Assembly: GCF_030546755.1 (NCBI RefSeq)
Contig: NZ_JAUOPE010000001.1
Span: 434,001 to 498,000 of the forward strand
Direction of reading: 5' to 3'
Length of the DNA: 64,000 bases
Source of the DNA: Colwellia sp. 1_MG-2023
GTDB taxonomy: Bacteria > Pseudomonadota > Gammaproteobacteria > Enterobacterales > Alteromonadaceae
Numbering within the stretch: the first letter of the stretch is position 1; the number at the start of each line of letters is the position of its first letter. Both the position numbers and the translations under genes were made by a program. Shown here piece after piece: positions 52,575 through 62,611 of this stretch. Under the pieces are notes generated by a model, which searched no databases, was not told the DNA's origin, and saw nothing but the letters and a program-made list of their open reading frames with translations.

Positions 52575-54116
52575 ATGCACAAATTTTTTGGATTAATCTT
52601 TCTTTCACTTTTCGTTAGTAATCTTTGTTTAGCACAGGTTAATATCAATGAAAAACATACGATTAACGACCTTCATCAACAAATGAAAGCAGGTACACTT
52701 ACCAGTGAGGCACTGGTTCAATTTTACCTTGCTCGTATTGATAACATTGATAAAAATAACACAAAATTAAATGCCGTTTCTCAATTAAATCAACACGCTT
52801 TAGCGCAAGCAAAATCTTTAGATGAATCATTTAAAAAGAACGGTTTTGTTGGGCCATTGCATGGTATTCCTGTGCTATTAAAAGACAATATTGACACCCT
52901 TGACGGTATGGCTAATACCGCAGGCTCTTATGCGTTAGCAAATAACTACCCTAAAAATAATGCATTTTTTGTCGAACAATTGAAAAAAGCAGGGGCAATA
53001 ATTTTAGGAAAAACGAATTTAAGTGAATGGGCAAACTTTCGCTCAACTTCATCTTCAAGTGGTTGGAGCGGAATACACGGTCAAACCCTCAACCCTTATG
53101 ATCTAACGACTTCTCCTTGTGGCTCAAGCTCGGGCTCAGGCGTTGCCATTGCCGCAAATTTAGCAACCGTAGCGGTGGGTACAGAAACCGACGGCTCAGT
53201 AACCTGTCCTTCAGCAATAAATGGCATAGTTGGCATTAAGCCAACATTAGGTACGGTAAGTCGTAGCGGTATTATCCCGATAGCTCATAGTCAAGACACC
53301 GCAGGCCCAATGGCTCGCACGGTAACAGATGCAGTGATACTACTTAGTGCAATGGTGGCTGAAGATAAGCAAGACTCTGATGCAATTACCTCAACCATAG
53401 ATTACCTTTCACATTTAAAAAGCGATGGCTTAGCAGGCAAACGAATTGGCGTTGTTAGAAATTTAACCGGCTACCATAAAAAATTAGATGCTAAATTTGA
53501 ACAAGCGATCGCAACCATGAAGGCTCAAGGCGCTATTATTATCGATAAGACAAATTTTGAAGACATGGATAAATGGGGTGAAGCTGAGTTCACCGTTTTA
53601 TTATATGAATTTAAAAATGACTTAAATAAGTACTTAGCAACTACGGCAAAAGGTTTACCTAAATCATTGGCCGATATTATCGAATTCAATCAGCAAAATA
53701 AAAGTGATGAAATGCCATTTTTTGATCAAGAAATCATGATAATGGCCAATGAGAAAGGGCCTTTAGCGGATAAAGATTATCAACAAGCATTATCGTCAGC
53801 AAAAGCAATGACCCAAGCCCAAGGCATAGATAGTTTAATTAAACAGCACAACTTAGATTTACTCATAGCCCCAACCACTGGGCCAGCTTGGAAGATAGAC
53901 CATATCAATGGCGATCATTATTTAGGTGCAGCTTCCAGTGCTGCGGCAATTTCAGGCTATCCGCATATTACGGTTCCAATGGGTTTTGTACACCATTTAC
54001 CAGTCGGCATTTCATTTATTGGCGGTAAATTGCAAGAAGGCAAGTTGATTGAAGCAGCCTTTTCTTATGAACAAGCAACTCAACATAGAAAACCACCCTC
54101 TTTTATTCATGAATAA
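52575..54116 (+). CDS. Secreted amidase-signature family enzyme
   Basis: A 513-residue protein with signal peptide MHKFFGLIFLSLFVSNLCLA, so it is periplasmic or exported. The amidase-signature triad is intact: Lys in PVLLKDNID (about 98), the cis-Ser in PCGSSSGSGVA, and the nucleophile Ser in GTETDGSVTCPS. It hydrolyses an amide bond in an unknown substrate; the secreted form argues against a GatA role. It is monocistronic and convergent with the riboflavin operon across a strong terminator. Confidence 0.9.
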   Translation: MHKFFGLIFLSLFVSNLCLAQVNINEKHTINDLHQQMKAGTLTSEALVQFYLARIDNIDKNNTKLNAVSQLNQHALAQAKSLDESFKKNGFVGPLHGIPVLLKDNIDTLDGMANTAGSYALANNYPKNNAFFVEQLKKAGAIILGKTNLSEWANFRSTSSSSGWSGIHGQTLNPYDLTTSPCGSSSGSGVAIAANLATVAVGTETDGSVTCPSAINGIVGIKPTLGTVSRSGIIPIAHSQDTAGPMARTVTDAVILLSAMVAEDKQDSDAITSTIDYLSHLKSDGLAGKRIGVVRNLTGYHKKLDAKFEQAIATMKAQGAIIIDKTNFEDMDKWGEAEFTVLLYEFKNDLNKYLATTAKGLPKSLADIIEFNQQNKSDEMPFFDQEIMIMANEKGPLADKDYQQALSSAKAMTQAQGIDSLIKQHNLDLLIAPTTGPAWKIDHINGDHYLGAASSAAAISGYPHITVPMGFVHHLPVGISFIGGKLQEGKLIEAAFSYEQATQHRKPPSFIHE

Positions 54117-54143
54117 ACGGGCAGTTAAGCTATTGTATGCTTA

Positions 54144-54173
54144 TAAAAAAACACGAGATATCTCGTGTTTTTT
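54144..54173. terminator. Bidirectional terminator
   Basis: ACACGAGATATCTCGTGT, a perfect palindrome, is flanked by seven A and seven T. It ends both the amidase and the riboflavin operon transcripts. Confidence 0.92.
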
Positions 54174-54197
54174 TATGAGGAATAAATGACTGAAAAG

Positions 54198-55307
54198 TTA
54201 CTCTGAAATATATTCAACCACTTCTAAGCCAAAACCTGATAATGAATGATATTTCACTTGAGAGCTTAACAAACGCATTTTCCCGACACCTAGATTAGAG
54301 AGGATTTGCGAGCCAACACCGACATTTCTTGAACCAACGTGTCGCTGCACTTCTTTCACGGTTTCGCCAGCATCTAACTTAGCGTATTTAGTCACGGTCG
54401 CAATAAGTTCTTCAGGAGATTCATGTTTACCAAGTAGCACTAACACGCCACCTTCTTGACCAATCTTTTCTAATGCATTGCCAATGGGCCATTTCGCGAC
54501 ACTTTCTCGTTGACTAAACAACAAATCTCGAAAAGTATTTTCTAAATGAACCCGCACCAATACTGGCTTTTCAGGGTTTATTTCACCTTTGGTTAAAGCA
54601 AAATGCGCTTGGCCATCAATAGTATCTTTAAAAACGGTTAAGTCGAATTCACCAAAAGCCGTCGGCAATTTACATTGAGATATACGCTCAATAGTGGTTT
54701 CGTTAGCGTTTCGGTATTCAATTAAATCAGCAATGGTGCCCATTTTTAAATCATGCTTTTGGGCAATAACTTCTAGGTCTGGACGACGAGCCATAGTGCC
54801 GTCTTCATTTAAAATTTCAACAATAACCGCTGCTGCTTCTAGACCCGCTAAGCGCGCTAAATCAACGCCAGCTTCCGTGTGACCGGCTCTATTTAATACC
54901 CCGCCATCTTTTGCCATTAAAGGAAAGATATGACCCGGTTGAACAATTGAGTGTTGATTAGCGTCTTTGCCAATCGCCGCAAGTACAGTAGTTGCACGAT
55001 CAGCAGCCGAAATACCGGTAGTAACGCCTTCAGCAGCTTCTATTGATACGGTAAAGTTGGTAGAAAATTGCGCATCATTTTTATCAACCATTAACGGCAA
55101 GTTTAGCTTTTTACAATGTTCAACTGACATGGGCATACAAATTAAGCCACGACCATGAGTTGCCATAAAGTTAATCGCCTCAGGAGTCACTAACTCCGCA
55201 GCCATGATAAAATCGCCTTCGTTTTCACGATCTTCATCGTCCATCAAGATAACCATTTTACCTTGTTTTATATCTTCGATGATCTCTTTTGGAGAGTGTA
55301 AATTCAT
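54198..55307 (-). CDS. ribBA: 3,4-dihydroxy-2-butanone 4-phosphate synthase with degenerate GTP cyclohydrolase II domain
   Basis: A 369-residue fusion. Residues 1-200 are an intact RibB with [26 protein letters not shown] and [15 protein letters not shown]. Residues about 205-369 resemble RibA ([27 protein letters not shown]) but lack the zinc-binding C-x10-C-x-C cysteines. GTP cyclohydrolase activity is therefore unlikely and another ribA gene is expected elsewhere. It is the last gene of the rib operon, 21 bp after ribE. Confidence 0.93.
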   Translation of the reverse strand: MNLHSPKEIIEDIKQGKMVILMDDEDRENEGDFIMAAELVTPEAINFMATHGRGLICMPMSVEHCKKLNLPLMVDKNDAQFSTNFTVSIEAAEGVTTGISAADRATTVLAAIGKDANQHSIVQPGHIFPLMAKDGGVLNRAGHTEAGVDLARLAGLEAAAVIVEILNEDGTMARRPDLEVIAQKHDLKMGTIADLIEYRNANETTIERISQCKLPTAFGEFDLTVFKDTIDGQAHFALTKGEINPEKPVLVRVHLENTFRDLLFSQRESVAKWPIGNALEKIGQEGGVLVLLGKHESPEELIATVTKYAKLDAGETVKEVQRHVGSRNVGVGSQILSNLGVGKMRLLSSQVKYHSLSGFGLEVVEYISE

Positions 55308-55328
55308 GATTTCCTCTTAATGTTCTTG

Positions 55329-55991
55329 CTAACCTTTAATAAAGCCACTTTGCATTAACAAAGCTTCGGTTACGCCAGAAGGCGCTTGTTGAGTCGTACT
55401 TTTTTTCAATAATAATCGTTCGATATAGCGAGCCATTACGTCAACTTCTATATTCACTTTACTGCCAACTTGGTAACTTGGCATTATCGTTTGTTCACTG
55501 GTATGCGGTACAATTGTCAGTCTAAACTGATCTTGCGTTAAACTGTTTACTGTTAAGCTTACACCATCGATGGTAATCGACCCTTTTTCAGCGATATATG
55601 GTGCAATCTCTTCTGGCATGCTAAGCCAATACTCAATACTGTTACCGTTTACTTTAATTGAATTAATTGTCGCTACCGCATCAACATGTCCTGAAACAAT
55701 ATGCCCACCAAAGCGAGTTGTCGGTAACATGGCTTTTTCTAAATTAACCTGTTGGTTAGCACTATAATGCGCAAAACCTGTACGGGTTAACGTTTCATTA
55801 GAAACATCGGCAGTAAAACTATGTTCGTCAAAAGCCACTACAGTTAAACAAATGCCGTTAGTCGCAATAGAATCACCCAGTTTAACATCACTCATGTCTA
55901 ACGATTGTGTATCAACAGTAATGCGAGCGCCGTCGCCACTAATATTAACTTGTTTAATTTTGCCAACCGCTTCAATAATTCCAGTAAACAT
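55329..55991 (-). CDS. ribE: Riboflavin synthase alpha subunit
   Basis: A 220-residue enzyme of two repeated barrel lobes, each about 95 residues: MFTGIIEAVGKIKQV with SIATNGICLTV, and GGHIVSGHVDAV with SITIDGVSLTVN. It dismutates two lumazines to riboflavin. The gene is called ribE or ribC depending on the nomenclature. It is 19 bp after ribD. Confidence 0.97.
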   Translation of the reverse strand: MFTGIIEAVGKIKQVNISGDGARITVDTQSLDMSDVKLGDSIATNGICLTVVAFDEHSFTADVSNETLTRTGFAHYSANQQVNLEKAMLPTTRFGGHIVSGHVDAVATINSIKVNGNSIEYWLSMPEEIAPYIAEKGSITIDGVSLTVNSLTQDQFRLTIVPHTSEQTIMPSYQVGSKVNIEVDVMARYIERLLLKKSTTQQAPSGVTEALLMQSGFIKG

Positions 55992-56010
55992 GTGATGTCT
56001 CTAATAATTG

Positions 56011-57138
56011 CTAGGTAAATTTTGCTGTTATTTTCAAGTCATCACCTACTAAAGTAATGTCTGAAAAGTTCAGTGATTTTGCTTGTGACAAGGTTTGCAC
56101 CACAGGCATATTTAATAAGCCTTTGCCATCATGCCCCATAAGCTTGGGTGCTTGATATAACACAAGTTCATCCACCAGGTTTTGTTCAATGAATGCCCCG
56201 GCTAATGTCATGCCTGATTCAATTAAAACCTCATTATACTCTTTTTTTGCTAAGGTATTTAGCAAGATGGTTAAATCAACGTACTCGCTATTTAACGCTT
56301 TTGGCAAGATAACTTCTTCTACAAAATGAGGCCATTGATGGCTATTTTCAATACTCGTTCTGATTAATAGTATCGGCGACTCGACAGAGAAAAAGGCTAA
56401 TTCAGGCGTTAAGCGATTTTTAGTATCAATAACAACACGCACTGGTTGTCTAATGGCTTCTTCGCGATAATGTAACTGTGCATCACCTAACTCTGACCAT
56501 CGTACATTCATACGAGCATTGTCTATTAATATAGAGTCGGCTCCGGTAATAATGGCACAACTTTGTGCTCTAAGTTTTTGTACATCTTGGCGCGCGGCTT
56601 TTGAGGTGATCCATTGACTTTCACCATTCGCCATTGCGGTTTTCCCATCAAGGCTTGCTGCCAGTTTACAACGAACATAGGGAAAACCTAGTGTCATTCT
56701 GTTAATAAAACCCACATTTAATGTTTTAGCATCTTGTTCAAGTAAACCAGATTGAGTTTCAATGCCTGCTTGTGCAAGCATAGCTAATCCTCGACCAGAA
56801 ACATTAGGGTTTGGATCAACCATAGCGGCGATAACTTTACTAACGCCAGCATCAATCAAAGCTTGTGCACAAGGCGGTGTGCGACCAAAATGAGAGCAAG
56901 GCTCTAACGTTACATAAGCCGTAGCACCTTTGGCATTTTCACCCGCCATCGCTAACGCATGCACTTCAGCATGGCCTTGCCCTGCTTTCTCATGAAAGCC
57001 TTCACCGACCATCTGGCCATCTTTTACAATCACACAACCCACTCTGGGATTTGGCGATGTTGTATAAATTCCGCGTTCAGCTAATCGAATCGCTTGCGCC
57101 ATAAATTGATGATCTAAGGGAGTAAATGCATGCTTCAT
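56011..57138 (-). CDS. ribD: Bifunctional deaminase/reductase RibD
   Basis: The 375-residue enzyme has an N-terminal deaminase (about 1-145) with zinc motifs HAEVHAL and PCSHFGRTPPC, and a C-terminal reductase (about 150-375) with KLAASLDGKTAM and SGMTLAGAFIEQ. It carries out the second and third steps of riboflavin synthesis. It lies 27 bp after nrdR. Confidence 0.97.
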   Translation of the reverse strand: MKHAFTPLDHQFMAQAIRLAERGIYTTSPNPRVGCVIVKDGQMVGEGFHEKAGQGHAEVHALAMAGENAKGATAYVTLEPCSHFGRTPPCAQALIDAGVSKVIAAMVDPNPNVSGRGLAMLAQAGIETQSGLLEQDAKTLNVGFINRMTLGFPYVRCKLAASLDGKTAMANGESQWITSKAARQDVQKLRAQSCAIITGADSILIDNARMNVRWSELGDAQLHYREEAIRQPVRVVIDTKNRLTPELAFFSVESPILLIRTSIENSHQWPHFVEEVILPKALNSEYVDLTILLNTLAKKEYNEVLIESGMTLAGAFIEQNLVDELVLYQAPKLMGHDGKGLLNMPVVQTLSQAKSLNFSDITLVGDDLKITAKFT

Positions 57139-57165
57139 AAGGTGCTATTTTGTCGCGTCAACCGG

Positions 57166-57621
57166 TTATTTATCACTACCGAGTCGGGCAATTTCTTCAC
57201 CAAACTCTTTCACGTCTTCAAAAGAACGATACACAGAGGCAAAACGTACATAGGCCACTTTATCGAGTTCTTTTAGTTGTCCCATAATAATATTGCCTAA
57301 CAGCTCACTGCTAATTTCTCGCTCGCCTGTTGCCCGCATTTGCGACTTCACTTTATTGATAGAAAGTTCAACTTGCTCAACACTTACAGGACGTTTTTCT
57401 AAAGCACGCACTAAACCACTGCGCATTTTGTCCTCATTGAACGGCTCTCTTGAACCATCACGTTTGATGATACGAGGCATCACCAATTCTGCTGATTCAA
57501 ACGTGGTAAAACGCTCTTGGCAAGCGACACATTCACGACGACGTCGAATTTGATGTCCGTCGGCCACAAGGCGAGAATCAATTACTTTAGTATCGTTAGC
57601 CGAGCAAAATGGGCAAAACAT
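57166..57621 (-). CDS. nrdR: Transcriptional repressor NrdR
   Basis: A 151-residue repressor of ribonucleotide reductase genes. It has an N-terminal zinc ribbon ([18 protein letters not shown] with a second Cxx[12 protein letters not shown]) and an ATP-cone ([15 protein letters not shown]). I start it at ATG 57621, 6 bases after GGAG; a start four codons upstream is not supported. The order nrdR-ribD is conserved. Confidence 0.97.
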   Translation of the reverse strand: MFCPFCSANDTKVIDSRLVADGHQIRRRRECVACQERFTTFESAELVMPRIIKRDGSREPFNEDKMRSGLVRALEKRPVSVEQVELSINKVKSQMRATGEREISSELLGNIIMGQLKELDKVAYVRFASVYRSFEDVKEFGEEIARLGSDK

Positions 57622-57661
57622 GAAACGCTCCAAAAATTTTATTACAGCGCAAAAATAACAA

Positions 57662-57682
57662 TGGCCGCTAAGGCGGCCATTT
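57662..57682 (-). terminator. Hairpin between glyA and nrdR
   Basis: ATGGCCGC-TAAG-GCGGCCAT forms an 8-bp GC-rich stem. On the minus strand the T tract is interrupted (TTGTTATTTTT), so it may only partly end glyA transcription and let some read-through reach nrdR and the rib genes. Confidence 0.6.
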
Positions 57683-57756
57683 TAATCTAAATGCATTGAT
57701 AATAAAAACGTTAATAACAATTAAGCTTATTATCAATCAATACGCCAAACGACGTA

Positions 57757-59013
57757 CTATTTATAAACAGGGAAACGTGAACATAATTCTTTAACGTTTT
57801 CTTGTACTTTTACAATAGTTTCTTCGTTATTGATATCGTCTAAAATATCACAAATCCAACCGGTTAATGCTTTGGTTTCTTCAAGGCCAAATCCACGACG
57901 CGTAATTGCCGGAGTGCCTAAACGTAAACCAGAAGTAACAAATGGAGAACGAGGATCATTTGGTACTGAGTTTTTATTTACGGTAATATGAGCACGACCT
58001 AAAGCAGCATCAGCATCTTTACCAGTAATATCTTTGTCAATTAAATCAAGTAATAATAAGTGGTTTTCTGTGCCATTTGACACAACTTTATAACCACGTT
58101 CTTGAAGTACCGCAACCATAGCTTTGGCATTGTCTAACACGTTTTGCTGATAAACTTTAAACTCAGGTGCTAAGGCTTCTTTAAATGCTACCGCTTTAGC
58201 TGCGATGATGTGCATTAAAGGACCACCTTGACCACCAGGAAAAACAGCGCTGTTTAATTTTTTATAAACATCTTCGTCATCACAGCCAGAAATAATTAAA
58301 CCACCACGAGGGCCGGCTAATGTTTTATGCGTTGTTGTAGTAACCACGTGAGCGTGAGGAACTGGGTTCGGGTATAAACCTGCAGCAATTAAACCAGCAA
58401 CATGAGCCATATCAACGAAGAAGTAAGCGCCAACTTTGTCAGCGATTTTACGCATACGTGCCCAATCAACAACACCAGAAAACGCAGAGAAACCACCAAT
58501 GATCATTTCTGGTTTGTGTTCTTCAGCTAAAGCTTCAAGTTCTTCGTAATTGATATCACCTGTTTCTGGGTGAAGGCCATATTGAAATGCTTCATAAGAT
58601 TTGCCAGAGAAGTTAACGTGAGAACCGTGTGTTAAGTGACCACCATGAGCAAGACTCATACCTAATACTTTTCCACCCGGCTTAACTAATGCTTGGAAAA
58701 CAGCAGCATTTGCTTGTGAACCAGCATGTGGCTGAACGTTCGCATAAGTTGCACCAAATAATTCTTTAGCACGATCGATAGCTAATTGCTCTGCAACATC
58801 AACATATTCACAACCGCCGTAATAACGCTTTCCAGGGTAACCTTCAGCATACTTATTGGTTAATTGTGAACCTTGAGCTTCTAACACTCGTGGGCTACAG
58901 TAGTTTTCTGAAGCGATTAGCTCAATGTGTTCTTCTTGACGCACCACTTCACTACTCATTGCCTGATATAATTCAGGGTCAAAATCAGCAATATTCATAT
59001 CACGTGTAAACAT
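57757..59013 (-). CDS. glyA: Serine hydroxymethyltransferase
   Basis: The 418-residue PLP enzyme interconverts serine and glycine and charges tetrahydrofolate with one-carbon units. Hallmarks are [45 protein letters not shown] and the PLP-lysine site [16 protein letters not shown]. The length is standard. It lies upstream of nrdR in the same direction. Confidence 0.99.
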   Translation of the reverse strand: MFTRDMNIADFDPELYQAMSSEVVRQEEHIELIASENYCSPRVLEAQGSQLTNKYAEGYPGKRYYGGCEYVDVAEQLAIDRAKELFGATYANVQPHAGSQANAAVFQALVKPGGKVLGMSLAHGGHLTHGSHVNFSGKSYEAFQYGLHPETGDINYEELEALAEEHKPEMIIGGFSAFSGVVDWARMRKIADKVGAYFFVDMAHVAGLIAAGLYPNPVPHAHVVTTTTHKTLAGPRGGLIISGCDDEDVYKKLNSAVFPGGQGGPLMHIIAAKAVAFKEALAPEFKVYQQNVLDNAKAMVAVLQERGYKVVSNGTENHLLLLDLIDKDITGKDADAALGRAHITVNKNSVPNDPRSPFVTSGLRLGTPAITRRGFGLEETKALTGWICDILDDINNEETIVKVQENVKELCSRFPVYK

Positions 59014-59315
59014 ATTTTTTCCTCAAGTAATGAGCCAGCAGCTAAACCAACAGGCTATCTTGTTAAGTTCAATTTTAATGCCGCACATTCTGCCCTAAAG
59101 AGGCTCATTTGTACATGTAAAAACCCACTTGAATTAGCTCATTTTGTACTGAGCTATTCCAGTGAGTATTGTTTAAAATGCGGTTAAAGATTTTAATGAC
59201 GAAATCTAATTCGTCTTGAGGATAATATATCGAATAAAAAACCAAAGAACAACAAATAAAACACGGTTAAAAATTGTAATTCCGAATTAAAGTTAACTTT
59301 ATCAACACTAATCCG
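59014..59315. other. Upstream region of glyA
   Basis: The gap is 302 bp. Besides the terminator at 59121-59164 it contains two related motifs, GCTCATTTGTAC (59103) and GCTCATTTTGTAC (59137). The glyA promoter should lie in the 59014-59120 part. I see no convincing riboswitch. Confidence 0.5.
59121..59164 (-). terminator. Terminator of the ECF sigma operon
   Basis: On the minus strand, CACTGGAATAGCTCA pairs with TGAGCTAATTCAAGTG (a bulge and a mismatch), followed by GGGTTTTTACA. It lies about 150 bp after the end of the membrane-protein gene and upstream of glyA. Confidence 0.6.
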
Positions 59316-60014
59316 TTATAAGTTTGAAATTTTATCGTTAAGTTCTTTAAACTCTTTTTTACGTTTTCGATGAATTAACTCGGTGATTAAAAACATCACA
59401 GCAATAAACACATTGATGAATATCAATGCTGCTAACATAGGTTTATTACCTTCAGATCCTACAGAATAAACAAACCAGTTTGCTAATACACCAAAAGGAA
59501 TACATGACCACTTAGTTAACGACATGTATTTCATAGAAGATTCACAGCCTGCTAAGGCATTTTCAAGGGCTTGATCTGGGCTGTCACTGATTTGACGCCA
59601 TGTTTTTGCGCGGATTTTCATTTCATAATAAACAAAGATCAGTGACATAAAGGCGCCGCCGCCTAAATATGTATTCCATGGTGTACCAAATTCATCTTCA
59701 AACAAACCATAAACAAATGCGATAAATAAGCCTACGGTTGCAACAACATTTAAACCAAAACAAGTTTTTGCCCAAGCGGTGCGGCGTTTCGTTTGCTTTA
59801 ACAATGCTTGCATATCTGTTTTTTCAACCGGTTGTGATTGCCAGTCTTGCGTTAAACTTTGCCATTGCTCATCTAAAATTTCAGTTTCATCAGAGGTATT
59901 GGTATCGACAACAATATTGTCATGAGCTTCATCTGTAACAGTTAAATCAACTTGCTCCGTTAAAGGCGATTGAGTTGCTTTGTCTATATTTAGCGATGAT
60001 TTAATTTCTTTCAT
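59316..60014 (-). CDS. Membrane protein coupled to the ECF sigma factor (possible anti-sigma factor)
   Basis: A 232-residue protein. The N-terminal about 80 residues are acidic and polar with DEQWQSLTQDWQSQP. Four membrane helices follow (about 85-104, 114-130, 165-182 and 190-210). There is no zinc-binding anti-sigma (ZAS) motif HxxxCxxC. Its ATG overlaps the sigma stop codon (TAATG), so production is tied to the sigma factor. An anti-sigma or sensor role is inferred from this position only. Confidence 0.7.
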   Translation of the reverse strand: MKEIKSSLNIDKATQSPLTEQVDLTVTDEAHDNIVVDTNTSDETEILDEQWQSLTQDWQSQPVEKTDMQALLKQTKRRTAWAKTCFGLNVVATVGLFIAFVYGLFEDEFGTPWNTYLGGGAFMSLIFVYYEMKIRAKTWRQISDSPDQALENALAGCESSMKYMSLTKWSCIPFGVLANWFVYSVGSEGNKPMLAALIFINVFIAVMFLITELIHRKRKKEFKELNDKISNL

Positions 60015-60658
60015 TACGACTCCAATAACTGCGTTAACGCTTTTTTAGCCCGCTGTAACCTTACGCCGACAAGATTAGTGGTAATAGATAAAACCTCGGC
60101 TATTTCTTGATAACTCATGCCCTCTAAAGCTAAAGTGATCACTTGTTGCTGGTCAAGCTTCAATTGACGAATAGCCTGAGCTAAACGTTGTTGTCGCTGC
60201 TTTTGATCAAGTGATTGAAAAGGGGTAGGTTGTGTTAAGTCTTGTTCAGCTTCCATTGGCACAGCAGCTAATTCTTTATCCGCTTTTACCGTGCGAACTG
60301 ATTTTGCCACATGCGTTGCTAAAACATTGTGGGCAATGCGAGCAATAAAGGTTTTAACCGCAGAGTCATGCCTAAATTTTGGTAGTGCTCGCCAGACATT
60401 TAACGCGATTTCTTGAAAAAGCTCGTCTTGAATGGCCGGTTTGGCTTCAAAACCTGTAATGATATGGCGAAGCAATTTTTCATGCTCCGACATCCAATCA
60501 GTAAAAATTTCTTGCGGGTTTTTTACCTGCTGATCTTGAACTTTTCCGCTATCGGCTTGTTGGTTAATAAATTGATTCAATGAATAACTCGCATCATGAG
60601 TGAATGTCGTTTTAAAACGATCTTGCTGTTGTCCCATGAATTCTACCGAGTTATTCAT
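60014..60658 (-). CDS. ECF-type RNA polymerase sigma factor
   Basis: A sigma-70-family factor of about 214 residues with an N-terminal extension of about 70 residues. Region 2 is FQEIALNVWRALPKFRHDSA with TFIARIAHNVLATHV (about 85-125). Region 4 is LDQQQVITLALEGMSYQEIA followed by TNLVGVRLQRAKKAL (about 168-210). It is not the housekeeping RpoE type by length or partner. I start at ATG 60658; TTG 60667 and ATG 60637 are alternatives. It lies 36 bp after an ABC-2 permease gene. Confidence 0.88.
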   Translation of the reverse strand: MNNSVEFMGQQQDRFKTTFTHDASYSLNQFINQQADSGKVQDQQVKNPQEIFTDWMSEHEKLLRHIITGFEAKPAIQDELFQEIALNVWRALPKFRHDSAVKTFIARIAHNVLATHVAKSVRTVKADKELAAVPMEAEQDLTQPTPFQSLDQKQRQQRLAQAIRQLKLDQQQVITLALEGMSYQEIAEVLSITTNLVGVRLQRAKKALTQLLES

Positions 60659-60694
60659 ATTTAACAATTAATTTACAAACCTTTCTTGATAAAT

Positions 60695-61858
60695 TTAACT
60701 TAACGACATGACAACTTTTTCAGACGTCAGTTTTTTCGCTAAGGTTATAACCAGCCCAGCGGTCAAAGCAAGGGTTGCAGCACTCGTTACTATAAGTACC
60801 ATCCAATCAACCGGTAAACCTTTAAAAATATCTTCCATTAATAATGATTGACCAGAAATTGGCATCCATTCAGTCCAAGCCGGTTTATCGTCCATCATCA
60901 TCATTGCCATTGGCACAAAACTCGGCAACATAATTAACATAGTGACTGTCGATTGTGCTTCTTTAAATGTTTTGGCTTGAAAAGCAAAGAACAATTGTAA
61001 TGACGATGCTAAAAAGCAAATAGGGATCAATAACAAGATTAACGTCACAGTTGTCATCATATCAATATTAAACGTTGCGCCAATTTTAGCTAAGTCGACA
61101 AAATTCATTGAGAATGAGGTTAACGTTAGCATAAGTGTTATCGAGATTATCGCGATAATGCTTGAACAAAATAGCTTAGCTAGGACAATTTTTACCGTAC
61201 TAACTGGCTGACATAGCAACATTTCTAAAACATTGCGTTCACGCTCTCCGGCACTTGAATCAATTGAAATGGATAAACCAGACATAAATGCCCCCATCAT
61301 CAAGTACATCCCTAAAACTAGTGAAATCATCACTGCATTACTGGTGGGTAATGACGTATCTTGTTCTTGAAGGTTAACTGGTTGCAGTAATTTTACATCA
61401 ATACCCCGAACAAGTAGGCGTTTAAAACCTATAGAACGAGAATAATCGCGTACTACATCTTTAATTCTACGTATAGGAGATGCTAAAGATTTCTCCCCGT
61501 ATTCAGCGCGTAAAATGATTTCAATAGGGACGCCGTCACTCATGTCTTGGGCAAAAGTATCTGGGATGATAAAATCAATATTACGCTCATTCCAATTACG
61601 TTGTTCATCTTCTGGCACATCTTTAAACGAAAATATATTGGCATCTTTAAACGCTTTAATTAATTTAGGCGCGTATTCTTCACCAGTAAATTTTACATAA
61701 ATAGGTGGGTTATCAACCGCTTCTTTGATCATCACTTTTGACATCACCATGATCATTATCGGTAATAAAATCCCCATGCTTAATGCCACCATTAAAGCAC
61801 GTTTATCGCGAAAGGCTTCTTTTAACTCTTTAAACAGTAATGCTTTAAACTGGATCAT
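60695..61858 (-). CDS. ABC-2 type permease (NatB-like)
   Basis: A 387-residue exporter membrane subunit. It has one N-terminal helix, a large extracytoplasmic domain (about 40-160), then five to six helices with SAGERERNVLEMLLCQPVS, the ABC-2 signature. This plan matches NatB-like permeases. The substrate is unknown. Its start overlaps the end of the ATPase gene by 4 bases (ATGA), giving coupled translation. Confidence 0.88.
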   Translation of the reverse strand: MIQFKALLFKELKEAFRDKRALMVALSMGILLPIMIMVMSKVMIKEAVDNPPIYVKFTGEEYAPKLIKAFKDANIFSFKDVPEDEQRNWNERNIDFIIPDTFAQDMSDGVPIEIILRAEYGEKSLASPIRRIKDVVRDYSRSIGFKRLLVRGIDVKLLQPVNLQEQDTSLPTSNAVMISLVLGMYLMMGAFMSGLSISIDSSAGERERNVLEMLLCQPVSTVKIVLAKLFCSSIIAIISITLMLTLTSFSMNFVDLAKIGATFNIDMMTTVTLILLLIPICFLASSLQLFFAFQAKTFKEAQSTVTMLIMLPSFVPMAMMMMDDKPAWTEWMPISGQSLLMEDIFKGLPVDWMVLIVTSAATLALTAGLVITLAKKLTSEKVVMSLS

Positions 61859-62601
61859 GCTGCCACTCCTTCATCTGAACCAATCAATTTAACAAAGGCT
61901 TCTTCTAATTGTGTTTCACCTGCTAAATCACATAATTCTTGCGGAGTGCCCTGCGCCGCTAATTTGCCATTGGCAACAATAATCACCCGATCACACAATG
62001 CTGCAACTTCTTGCATCACATGTGAAGAAAATAAAATGCAATGACCTTTGGCTTTAAATTTACTTAAGTAGTTTCTTAATACTCGAGTACTCATAACATC
62101 TAAACCACGAGTAGGCTCATCTAAAACAAAGTTTTGCGGTTGATGAACAAGCGCTTGCGCTAACGTAACTTTCATTCGTTGACCTTGAGAAAAACCAGCG
62201 GTTTTACGGTGGGCTAATTCATGCATATCTAAATCTGTCAAAACAGATTCAATCGCTTGTTTTTTAGCTTGCCCTGTTAAGCCATGTAAGCTAGCAAAAT
62301 AATCAATTTGTTCATAAGCAGTTAAGCGTTCATATAAGCCGAATTTATCAGGAAAGATACCTAACTTTGCTCGTGCCGCTAAGGGATTTTCAGTGACGTG
62401 AATTCCATCAATAGTGGCAAAACCTTCATCCGCAGAAAGCAAACCATACAAGGTACGTAAACACGTTGTTTTTCCTGCGCCATTTGGGCCGAGTATTCCG
62501 GTAATTTCACCATCTTTTGCTTGAAACGATAAACCGTCTAGGGCTTTAACTGTGTGTTTTTTCGAGCTAAAGCTTTTATGTAAATTATTTACTTCAATCA
62601 T
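61855..62601 (-). CDS. ABC transporter ATP-binding protein (NatA-like)
   Basis: A 248-residue ATPase with Walker A GPNGAGKTT (about 38), signature FSQGQRMK, Walker B FVLDEPTRGLD and switch His in FSSHVMQEV. It pairs with the ABC-2 permease that overlaps its end. Exported substrate unknown: sodium, drugs, lipids or peptides are all possible for this group. It starts 10 bp after the peptidase gene. Confidence 0.93.
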   Translation of the reverse strand: MIEVNNLHKSFSSKKHTVKALDGLSFQAKDGEITGILGPNGAGKTTCLRTLYGLLSADEGFATIDGIHVTENPLAARAKLGIFPDKFGLYERLTAYEQIDYFASLHGLTGQAKKQAIESVLTDLDMHELAHRKTAGFSQGQRMKVTLAQALVHQPQNFVLDEPTRGLDVMSTRVLRNYLSKFKAKGHCILFSSHVMQEVAALCDRVIIVANGKLAAQGTPQELCDLAGETQLEEAFVKLIGSDEGVAA

Positions 62602-62611
62602 AATTATCTCC

